Of a stretch of DNA of 64,000 bases, positions 50,989-64,000 are shown one piece after another. A program made the translations under genes and the position numbers. Location of the stretch: contig JAQTHY010000001.1 of assembly GCA_029433345.1 (NCBI GenBank), forward strand, positions 682,001 through 746,000. Direction: 5' to 3'. Within the stretch, counting starts at the first letter, position 1; each line of letters starts with the position of its first letter. The DNA is from Orbaceae bacterium ESL0727 (lineage in GTDB: Bacteria > Pseudomonadota > Gammaproteobacteria > Enterobacterales > Orbaceae). The notes below the pieces were generated by a model. That model saw nothing but the letters and a program-made list of their open reading frames with translations. It was not told where the DNA came from and ran no database searches.

Positions 50989-51372
50989 GGTATTTTATAT
51001 GTTTTGCTAATGATTCTGACTATTAGCCCCTATTATACGGCAAATCTGAAAAAATGCGATTTACCGCAGGGATATTTCTTTTGCATTACCTTTATTAGGG
51101 CTGGCTAATGCCTTTTTATCACGGTTACCGATAGTGATTAAAGCATCGTATGGTGTATTTGGCATCTATTTTTTTAGAGATAGATTATATTGATGTTTCA
51201 GAACTGCTATACGTTTATGTCAAATATGTTAGGTCTCTTCTTTCGATCAGGTTGTCCTTTTTAGCGATAGATGACAGGTGACTATATATTTCATGGTAAT
51301 TTTGCGTGATAATAAAAAGATATCTAATCACATTTCCCAACCATTTTAGTTTATCAAAAGCAAGGAGCGACC
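50989..51372. other. Divergent gap parE / marC-like gene
   Basis: 384 bp with a copy of the 36-bp interspersed repeat at 51190-51224. Otherwise no gene and no site that I can name. Confidence 0.5.
51190..51224 (-). repeat. 36-bp interspersed repeat, copy 2
   Basis: Minus-strand copy reading TTTGACATAAACGTATAG, CAGTTCTGAAACATCAA. It differs from copies 1, 3 and 4 in the middle (TATAGC for TAGTAT). Confidence 0.8.
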
Positions 51373-51987
51373 ATGGGTGATTATTTTATTGAGTTTTTAG
51401 TCACCACCGTCAAGTTATTTGCCTTAATGACACCACCTGCGGTACTCAGTGCCTTTTTAAGTGGCACCAAGCATTACGACGAAGAGCGCAAGCGTAAAAC
51501 AGCCGTGAAAACGTCGGTAGTGGTCTTTATTATTGGGATTATTCTCTTTTTTATCGGCAATACCTTGTTTAGTGTCTTTGGCTTTACGTTAGATGCGTTC
51601 CGTATTGGCGCTGGTGCGTTGCTCTTTTTGACTGCGGTTTCGTTGATGAATGATTCGCCTGATAAAAATAAAATTCAGGAAGAAGATGACATTAGTGTGG
51701 TTCCTTTGGCTGTGCCACTTTGTATGGGACCGGCGTCAATTGGGACGATTATTGTTATGGGCACTGGAACTATTGGGCTGGCACCTAATATTATTGGGAC
51801 ATTAGCCTTGCTGGTGGCGTCGTTGGGTATCTGTGTCATGTTATTAACTGCACAAACGATTGCGCGAGTCCTCAAAAAATCAGGTATTGCCATTTTGTCC
51901 AAGTTGACCGGGCTATTAATTTCTGCCATTGCCGCACAAGTCATTTTTACCGGCATCGTCGCGTTTTTACGACCTGCTGTACTTTAG
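51373..51987 (+). CDS. MarC-family membrane protein
   Basis: This 204-residue protein has about six hydrophobic helices of the MarC/YchE/YhgN family. The typical pattern is an N-terminal LFALMTPPAVLSAFL helix and a central duplicated motif, VPLAVPLCMGPASIGTIIVM, in the second half. Members have been tied to amino-acid or other small-solute transport, but no general function is settled. A charged loop (NDSPDKNKIQEEDD) separates the halves. AAGGAGCG precedes the ATG. Confidence 0.82.
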   Translation: MGDYFIEFLVTTVKLFALMTPPAVLSAFLSGTKHYDEERKRKTAVKTSVVVFIIGIILFFIGNTLFSVFGFTLDAFRIGAGALLFLTAVSLMNDSPDKNKIQEEDDISVVPLAVPLCMGPASIGTIIVMGTGTIGLAPNIIGTLALLVASLGICVMLLTAQTIARVLKKSGIAILSKLTGLLISAIAAQVIFTGIVAFLRPAVL

Positions 51988-52724
51988 TTGTCTTGCTGTT
52001 TACGCGGAGGATAGTTGTCTATTGCGTCACCTATCAAAGTTATCTTCCCATTGCGCTTTTTATGCCGTCACATGGTGTTGACGAGGTAAAAAGCGTTTAT
52101 TGGGTTTTGTTTAACGATCGTCGGCAGCATTGCCTATCCTGATCAGCTGTTTTTGGTTCAAGCGCTGCGACTAAAATGGCATGGCACCACTTCTTTTCAG
52201 CACAACTCTTTATTTCAATACTTTCTATTTCAATCAACAGGTTGGTGTGAGTTGTGCACAACAGGTCATTCCCTTTTGGTAAAAACGCGTTGTTTCGATT
52301 GCTTGGCTCAATCGCGGGAACCGTCATATCAACGGCAAGCATGCTTTACGTTTCTTCACATTACGTCAGATTTTTACAAAAATGGTGGCGTTATTTTGAT
52401 ATAAATCACATTATAAAGTATTAATCTATGATTAAACTGGGTATGATAGTCAAAACGGAAAGTTGTTTTTTTATCTTTTAATAGAGACAATTAAACTGTT
52501 ATTTTGATAAAATATGATTTTTTTAAAATAAATTATTCATTGATAACCGCTAGTTAAAGGATTTTGTTTTAAAAAATATAATAAAATAATAAAAAATTTG
52601 AAATTATAATGGAATAACTGAGAATTTATAATGAAAATTCAAATCAATAATACTAACTAAAATTCTTTTATAGTGGCTTTATTATGCAATTTCAAACTTA
52701 TTTGCGTTTTAATTATTTGTTGTT
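51988..52724. other. Long gap before the first decayed paralogue
   Basis: 737 bp. Overlapping short frames at 52097-52342 (minus) and 52153-52404 (plus) resemble nothing known and are probably chance. From about 52340 onward the sequence is similar to the stretch at 54680-55020 before the second paralogue (shared CAAGCATG, TGATTAAAC, GTATGATA-like pieces), so the duplicated unit includes its 5' flank. Confidence 0.5.
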
Positions 52725-54189
52725 ATGCGTATTTCATCGTTTATATCGCCTTTTTTATCGGTTGCGGCAATCGTTATCTTGTTATTAACGATGAGCTGTG
52801 CGTTTAATGCCAATGCACTGTCGGCTATCACCGTGAATACCATGCAAGGGACGCCTCCTTATCTCACTTTTGATGGCGGCCAAACCAAAGCCACTAATTT
52901 TGATCAGTTACTATCGATCACACTATCAAATGGTGTGAGTTATAGTTTAACCAATAATCCGTCTTCGGCGGCTAATCCAATTGTGCTGCCGGCAGCAGGG
53001 CAAACGCTGGCTGATATCCAGATGGTGGTGCCGTCTAATCAAGATGGCATCACATTACAAAACGTCATTGCTGCACCCCATAATTATTGGGGGGATGATA
53101 ATGGTGATGGGCAAGGGGTAAATGGCATAACCGCCACTGGGACTATCATGGTAAAGTTGTATGACGCAAATAATGCCTTGCTGAGTCGCAATACTGCATT
53201 AAATCGGTGTGATTCCTCTTATTATCGCGTGGTGTTGAGTAGTCCCGCAGGAGTATTATCGACCAAATATGGTTACCCCCGAACCAGCAATTTTACTGCG
53301 TCAAGTGTCACCTATTATATTAGACCGTACACTGAGCGGCCCCCAGTCCTGTTACGTTCAACCTAATTTAGATTTTCAGAGTTATAGTTCAATAAGTATG
53401 GTTAATTTAGTTAATCAATGGCGTAAAGATAAAGGTTTTATTCTACAAGATATTGACAATCCGTCAGTTAACTTCCCGACCACGGGGATGAATAACGCCT
53501 TTTTTAATCTCACCTTAGTCGATATGACTGCGAGCGATATCAGCTATGAGGCTACGCCTGCTAATTCGGGGCTGCATCTTTCTATTAGTGGATCGGGTAA
53601 TGTGGCGAAAGTGATGTTGACCGGCCCTAAATCAGGCGCAACGGCTGCTGAAGCGGCGACCGCGGTGCCGACCACCTTTACCTTATACACGAATGATAAT
53701 GGCAGAAGAATGAAACTTTATAGTTTTAAGGTGAACCAATGGTTTATTGCCAGCGCCGACGAAAAAGCGATCTCGAGCAGCGATATTAATCGCAATTACG
53801 ATGAAAATTATTGTAATCGTTACGGCACGGGTTATCGTATTCCCCATATTGCTGAACTGACTAATGCCAATGGGACGAACTATGGTTGGTTTTGGGCTGG
53901 TAGCTTAGGGAGTCGAGGAACTATCTTCGCGACACGGCAAATTGGTGGTGGTCTATTTTCGGAGTGGGGAAATCTGTCAGTAGAATCACGTGATTATTAC
54001 CCTAATACTGATTTTCCTCACACGCCGTTACCTTCAGCCGGTCGTTTAGTGTAGGCGAAAGAGCGTCTTTATAAGGATACGTCGACACAAATCGATCATC
54101 CGGCTGAAATCCACACGTCGACAGGATGGATTACCACGGCAGCTAATTTGCCAGGCGGGTATGTGTCGTATATCTGCGTCACCCCGTAA
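52725..54189 (+). pseudogene. Decayed secreted protein, paralogue A
   Basis: A signal peptide (about 1-32, ending NANALSA) is followed by a domain with a calcium-loop-like DDNGDGQG. A conserved C-terminal domain begins at CNRYGTGYRIPHIAELTNAN and ends SYICVTP. The frame is broken twice. One extra C in a C-run (53340-53344) shifts the frame after IRPYTERP; removing it restores QSCYVQPNL. Then a TAG (54052-54054) stands where paralogue B has TGG (Trp). After both repairs the frame continues to TAA 54187-54189. The C-terminal Cys/RxPxxxEL/Trp pattern recalls lectin-like end domains of Gram-negative surface adhesins, which is only a suggestion. Function unknown. Confidence 0.8.
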
Positions 54190-54221
54190 TTGCGTTACAT
54201 GATTGAATAAATAATTATTGG

Positions 54222-54311
54222 GTGAACAGTTAGTCAGTCAATAAGTGTTCGGTAAACAGCTATTTAGTAAGCACTGACTTAGTAAACAGTTACTCAGTAA
54301 ACAAACATTCA
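54222..54311 (+). repeat. Degenerate 15-bp tandem repeat, six units
   Basis: Units of the type GTAAACAGTTACTCA, for example GTGAACAGTTAGTCA, GTAAACAGCTATTTA, GTAAGCACTGACTTA and GTAAACAAACATTCA. The region after paralogue B (about 56540-56582) has only two or three related units, so copy number has changed since duplication. Confidence 0.75.
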
Positions 54312-54316
54312 ATACA

Positions 54317-54353
54317 CAATAGTGGCTAACTAAACAGTTAGCCACTATTGTTT
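54317..54353 (+). terminator. Strong hairpin terminator after paralogue A
   Basis: A perfect 15-bp stem (CAATAGTGGCTAACT and its complement) with an AAAC loop, followed by TTT. The same structure with a few changes follows paralogue B. Confidence 0.75.
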
Positions 54354-54432
54354 GCTATGCATGTTAGCCATTATTTTTGCCTTTCATCTTTTAATAAAAG
54401 TTAGTTTTACCCCAAAATAGCAAATTATTGAG

Positions 54433-54468
54433 TTGGATGTTTCAGAACTATACTACGTTTATGTCAAA
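54433..54468 (-). repeat. 36-bp interspersed repeat, copy 3
   Basis: Differs from copy 1 mainly by ACGTAG for ACATAG. The preceding 80 bp or so are the same as before copy 4, so copies 3 and 4 were duplicated with the gene. Confidence 0.85.
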
Positions 54469-54628
54469 TATTTTAAAAATACCAAAATACCAAAATAGCT
54501 ATGACAATAACGCTCAATCGATCTTCACATCTTTATTCATGATACCAGTCATTATTTCTTGGTGAATTCGCCGAGTTTAGCTAACCTGGCAAAGGGTGTA
54601 CCTATATCTTTTTGCGTTAGGCATACTG

Positions 54629-54665
54629 TCTATATCTATATCTATATCTATATCTATATCTATAT
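54629..54665 (+). repeat. Hexanucleotide tandem repeat (TATATC)
   Basis: Five perfect TATATC units plus partial ones on both ends, 37 bp in all. It lies about 360 bp upstream of paralogue B and has no counterpart before paralogue A. Confidence 0.9.
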
Positions 54666-55022
54666 TGCGCCAATTGCGGTAACAGTTATGCCAAGCATGA
54701 ATGTGCTTTACCTTCCTTGACAGAAATAACGTGGTTATTTTCACATAAATTATATTATAAAGTACTATTCCACGATTAAACGAGATATGATAACCAACTT
54801 TAAAAGTTGTTTTTACTTTTGTTTTGTAACGATTAAGCTGTAATGCTAATGATTATTCGATTTTTTTAAAGCAAGTTAATGATAAATAATTGTTAATTAG
54901 ATAGATTTATTTTTATATAAATAAAAAATAATAAAAAATTGAGATTATTAAGGAATAAATTAAATGCATAACAAAAAGTCCAATCCGAAATTCAAACTAA
55001 AATTTTCTAAGGTGACTTTATT

Positions 55023-56494
55023 ATGCAGATTTCAACATATTTATGTTTTTATTCTTTGCTGTTATGCGTATTCTATCGTTTATTTCGTCTTTTTTTATCG
55101 GTCGTGGCAATAGTTATCGTGCCATTAACGGTGAGCTATGCGTTTAATGCTCATGCGCTGTCAGCCACCACGGCGAATGCCATCGAAGGGACGCCCCCTT
55201 ATCTCACCTTTGATGGTGGGGTAACCAAAGTGACCAATATTGATCAGTTACTCTCGATCACGCTATCGAATGGTGTGAATTATAGCCTAACGCATAATCC
55301 GTCTTCGGCGACTAATCCAATTGTGTTGCCCGTCGCTGGGCAGACGCTGGCTGATGTACAGATGGTGGTTCCGACTAATGTGGATAGCATTGCGCTCAAT
55401 AGCTTAATTGCTGCGCCTTATAACTATTGGCGTGATGATAATGGTGATGGGTAAGGCGCAAACGGCATAACCGCCACGGACACAGTCAGCCTACGTATCT
55501 ATGATTCCAATAATACTTTGCTTAATCGCAATGCGACATTAAATCTGTGTAATTCCCCTTATTATCGCGTGGTGCTGAGTAGTACAGCAGGGGAATTGTC
55601 GACCCAATATGGTTACCCCCGTACCAGCAATTTTACCGCGTCGAGTGCCACCTATTATATCAAACCGTACATTGATAACCCTTATGTCTGTTATGCACAA
55701 CCTAACTTAGCGTTGTCTACACCCGGTGTTGCTAATCAATGGAATAAAACAAAAGGCTTTATTGTACAAAATATTGACAATCCTATCGCTAACTTCCCAA
55801 CCACGGGAGTGAATAACGTCTTTTTTAATCTCACCTTAGTTGGTGCGACCGTGAGCGATGTGACTTACGAAGCGGAACCAGCCAGTTCGGGGTTGCATTT
55901 GGCCATTACTGGGAGTGGCAATGTGGCAAAAGTGACCTTAACTGGCCCGAAATCGGGGGCAACGCCTGCCGAAGCAGCGACCGCGGTGCCGACCACCTTT
56001 ACTTTATATGCCAATACCAATGGTAAAAAAACGAAGCTCTATAGTTTTACGTTGGGCAAATGGTTTATCGCCAGTCCCAATATAGAACATCAGACTAATT
56101 CTGGCGTCATCGTGGGTTATAATGCAACTTATTGTAATCGTTATGGCGCGAGCTATCGCTTTCCAACTATTGGTGAACTGACTAATGCTAATGGTGGTGT
56201 TCGGCCCAATAGTTGGACCTGGACAGGTAGTTTAGGAAGTCAAGGATCTCTGTACGATACCAGGCAAATTGGCGGTGGTTTGTTTGCAGAGTGGGGGATA
56301 TGTCAATGTACACTAATATTCATGATTATTACCCTAATACTGATTTTCCCCATCAGTTTGTGAGTGTTCTTGTATGGACCAATAACCGTATGAGTAATAA
56401 TTATGTTGCGCAAATTTCTAATTATAACGGCTATATTTCTACTGGAGATAAGACGAATAATGTTTATTTGTCACATATCTGTGTCACCCCTTAA
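55023..56494 (+). pseudogene. Decayed secreted protein, paralogue B
   Basis: Similar to paralogue A over the entire length, with the same domains. Three lesions are visible against A. A T-run in the signal peptide is seven long (55090-55096) where A has six; the frame is rescued only by starting upstream at ATG 55023 instead of the start equivalent to A (55064). A TAA at 55452-55454 replaces the Gln codon CAA in the DDNGDGQG loop. One G is missing in a G-run (56293-56297), shifting the frame after FAEWG; with it restored the protein runs on through DYYPNTDFPH to SHICVTP and TAA 56492-56494. The last in-frame piece could at most yield fragments. Function unknown. Confidence 0.8.
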
Positions 56495-56577
56495 TTGGGT
56501 TATACGATTTGGCGAACAATAATTGGATAAACGCTTACGCAGTCAATAAGTGTTCAGTAAATAGTGCTTTAGTAAAC

Positions 56578-56612
56578 AATAATGGCTAACTAAACAGTTG
56601 GCCATTATTTTT
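56578..56612 (+). terminator. Hairpin terminator after paralogue B
   Basis: A 14-bp stem (AATAATGGCTAACT with its complement, one G-T pair), an AAAC loop and a five-T run. Confidence 0.8.
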
Positions 56613-56666
56613 GCCTTTCATCTTTTAATAAAAGTTAGTTTTACCCCAAAATAGCAAATTATTGAG

Positions 56667-56702
56667 TTGGATGTTTCAGAAGTATACTATGTTTATGTCA
56701 AA
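56667..56702 (-). repeat. 36-bp interspersed repeat, copy 4
   Basis: Nearly identical to copy 1 (ACATAGTATA kept, one base changed in AGTTCTGAAA to CTTCTGAAA). It lies between paralogue B and the YhiN gene. Confidence 0.85.
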
Positions 56703-56749
56703 TTTTTTATATCAAATTGTTAGCGTAAAGTTAAATACCTGTGCGACTA

Positions 56750-57967
56750 TCAATCTGCTATTTCAGTGGCACAGGCAAAGGCACTGCTCCATGCCCATTG
56801 GAAGTTATATCCACCTAACCAACCACTGACATCGACCACTTCACCAATAAAATAGAGGTTGGCGACATTTTTTGCCATCATGGTTTTTGATGACAAGGCG
56901 TGCGTACTGACTCCACCCAATGTCACTTCGGCGGTACGATAACCTTCGGTACCGTTTGGGGTAATGGACCACTGGGTCAGCGCAATGTCGAGATCATGTT
57001 GTTGCTTATGATTAAGTTGTTTGACTAGCCGATCCGGAATCATACCTAGTTCACTTAGGCAATCGATTAATCGTTTGGGGAGAATTTGCGCCAAACAATT
57101 TTTAAGGTGTTGATTGCGATTTTGTGCTAATAGCGAAGCTAAATCTACCTCGGGAAGTAAATTAATGGTGATAGCTTGCCCGGGTTGCCAATAACTGGAA
57201 AGCTGTAAAATAGCCGGACCGGATAAGCCGCGATGGGTAAATAAGAGATTTTCTTTAAAGCTGATGTTGGGTAACGACACCTCGGCTTTCACTGCAATGC
57301 CGGCCAATGTGGCTAATTGGTCGAGTAGCGGCTTATGCAACGTAAACGGAACCAGCCCAGCACGTACCGGCACAATGGGCAGATGGAATTTTTCGGCAAT
57401 CTTATAGCCTATGGCGGTCATACCCAAAGCTGGCATGGATAACCCTCCTGTGGCAATAATTACTTTATCGCAACTAATCGTTTCGGGTAACGCTGCTTTT
57501 CCGTGTGAAAGGGTGAGAGCAAAACCGACCGCAGTTTGGCTGATGTCGTCTAAGGTTGTTTGCATTCGAAAGGTGACGTTTCCCTTTTCGCACTCGGCGA
57601 TTAGCATATCGACAATCGCTTGTGCAGAATCATCACAAAATAGCTGCCCGTGATCTTTTTCGTGATAAGCAATACGGTAATGGTTGATTAGCTGAATAAA
57701 ATCCCACTGATTAAAGCGTTTGAGCGCAGATTTACAAAAATGCGGATTTTGCGAAAGGTAATTATTTGCCTCAACGTAAAGATTGGTGAAATTACATTTG
57801 CCGCCGCCCGACATTAAAATCTTACGTCCTACTTTTTTACCGTTATCGATAACTGTGACAGCAAATCCCCTTTGCCCTAATAAACTGGCGCAAAATAGCC
57901 CGGCTGCGCCAGCACCGACAATAATAATTTTTGCTTGCTTTGATTGTGTTAATTGCATAGTGTGCAT
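56750..57967 (-). CDS. yhiN: HI0933/YhiN-family flavoprotein
   Basis: This 405-residue NAD(P)/FAD-dependent oxidoreductase has the FAD-binding GAGAAGLFCASLLGQRG at the N terminus, GRKILMSGGGKCNFTN shortly after, ATGGLSMPALGMTAIGY in the middle and GEVVDVSGWLGGYNFQWAW near the C terminus, all hallmarks of the HI0933/BaiN-like family. The physiological reaction is unknown. A second ATG lies nine bases inside. Single gene, opposite to gltB. Confidence 0.88.
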   Translation of the reverse strand: MHTMQLTQSKQAKIIIVGAGAAGLFCASLLGQRGFAVTVIDNGKKVGRKILMSGGGKCNFTNLYVEANNYLSQNPHFCKSALKRFNQWDFIQLINHYRIAYHEKDHGQLFCDDSAQAIVDMLIAECEKGNVTFRMQTTLDDISQTAVGFALTLSHGKAALPETISCDKVIIATGGLSMPALGMTAIGYKIAEKFHLPIVPVRAGLVPFTLHKPLLDQLATLAGIAVKAEVSLPNISFKENLLFTHRGLSGPAILQLSSYWQPGQAITINLLPEVDLASLLAQNRNQHLKNCLAQILPKRLIDCLSELGMIPDRLVKQLNHKQQHDLDIALTQWSITPNGTEGYRTAEVTLGGVSTHALSSKTMMAKNVANLYFIGEVVDVSGWLGGYNFQWAWSSAFACATEIAD

Positions 57968-58366
57968 AATTTATATGACTTCTATTCGCATAGCGGCTGT
58001 CTATGATTCGTAAAGTAAATGATTCATTATAACAGTAATTGATCCTGAAAATAGTGGTGCACCGACATCGACAAATAATCACCACACTATGCCCCAATAA
58101 ACGTCAATTCGCACTATATAGCAACAGCGTTGAATCAATGTGGTGCGGTAAGGTATTAGCTTCATTAATAAGTCAATATCGCGTTATTAAAAGATTGACT
58201 TATAAATAATATTTATTTGACCCATAGGCTATTTCCCGTTAATTTTTGCAGCCATAGGATGAAATTTTTATCTAATCCGATTCGTTTTACTTAATCTTAT
58301 TAAAAAATGATCAAATAAAGCGTCTAAAAAATAATTTAAAAAGAATCGCTACGAAGGGGCAATGAT
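57968..58366. other. Divergent gap yhiN / gltB
   Basis: 399 bp holding the promoters of both genes. GAAGGGG lies shortly before the gltB ATG. I see no gene, repeat or clear operator. Confidence 0.5.

Positions 58367-64000
<5,634 letters not shown>

Larger units (their letters stand above)
54190..55022. other. Gap between the two decayed paralogues
   Basis: 833 bp with no gene. In order it holds the 15-bp tandem repeat (54222-54311), a strong hairpin (54317-54353), about 80 bp identical to the region after paralogue B, interspersed repeat copy 3, and the hexanucleotide repeat (54629-54665). The rest is an AT-rich leader similar to that of paralogue A. Confidence 0.7.

Noticed and set aside
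52097-52404. Overlapping short frames on both strands before paralogue A
   Set aside because: Composition gives no sign of coding. The plus frame is Cys/Phe/Gln-rich and random-looking. There is no ribosome site, and no matching frame before paralogue B.
54222-54311. CRISPR array
   Set aside because: Units of 15 bp are contiguous and degenerate, without spacers. No cas genes are present.
52725-56494. Stop-codon readthrough or programmed frameshift in the paralogues
   Set aside because: Stops and shifts lie at different places in the two copies, and no slippery sequence with a pseudoknot was apparent; decay explains this more simply.

Overview
This 64 kb window is ordinary chromosome from a moderately AT-rich gammaproteobacterium. 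Core proteins (ParC, GltB, PBP2, YbeZ, PolA) follow the E. coli versions closely over their full length, but gene order is heavily rearranged. For example, parC and parE are adjacent, miaB-ybeZ runs straight into mrdA-rodA-dacA, fkpB is missing between lspA and ispH, and thiEFSG lacks thiC and thiH. This fits a host-associated lineage beside the Enterobacterales, such as Orbaceae (Gilliamella/Orbus-like). That placement is inference; I saw no rRNA, tRNA, prophage, CRISPR array or transposase gene.

Layout. 1-2.8 kb: end of a DauA-type SulP transporter and a secreted histidine-acid (phytase/MINPP-like) phosphatase. 3.2-8.9 kb: respiratory formate dehydrogenase fdnGHI plus fdhE behind an FNR-like box; the catalytic subunit carries cysteine where E. 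coli has selenocysteine. 9.2-17.6 kb: amidase amiC, then miaB, ybeZ and the cell-elongation genes mrdA (apparently started at a non-AUG codon), rodA and dacA. 17.8-26.0 kb: a heme locus with TonB receptor, HmuT, the anaerobic degradation set HutW-HutX-ChuY, permease and ATPase HmuUV, and a separate IsdG-like monooxygenase, with Fur, CRP and FNR-like boxes. 26.2-29.2 kb: divergent scrB and scrK around operators and a CRP box, without transporter or repressor. 29.3-38.6 kb: TM2 protein, polA, ribF-ileS-lspA-ispH, ferredoxin. 39.3-44.2 kb: upp, uraA and a TPP-riboswitch thiEFSG operon. 44.4-51.0 kb: trkH, djlA, parC, parE. 51.4-56.5 kb: a MarC protein and two decayed tandem paralogues of a secreted protein. 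56.8-64 kb: YhiN-type flavoprotein, gltB and the start of gltD.

Under the genes lies a second layer of small repeats. One 36-bp interspersed element occurs four times, and a related form with the skeleton TTTGA-N14-AGTTCTGAAA occurs twice. Many gaps, and one coding tail (IspH), contain short degenerate tandem repeats with 12 to 28-bp units. The most interesting items are the two-route heme-degradation regulon, the non-AUG start of mrdA, the Cys-type formate dehydrogenase, the decayed paralogue pair and the interspersed repeat.
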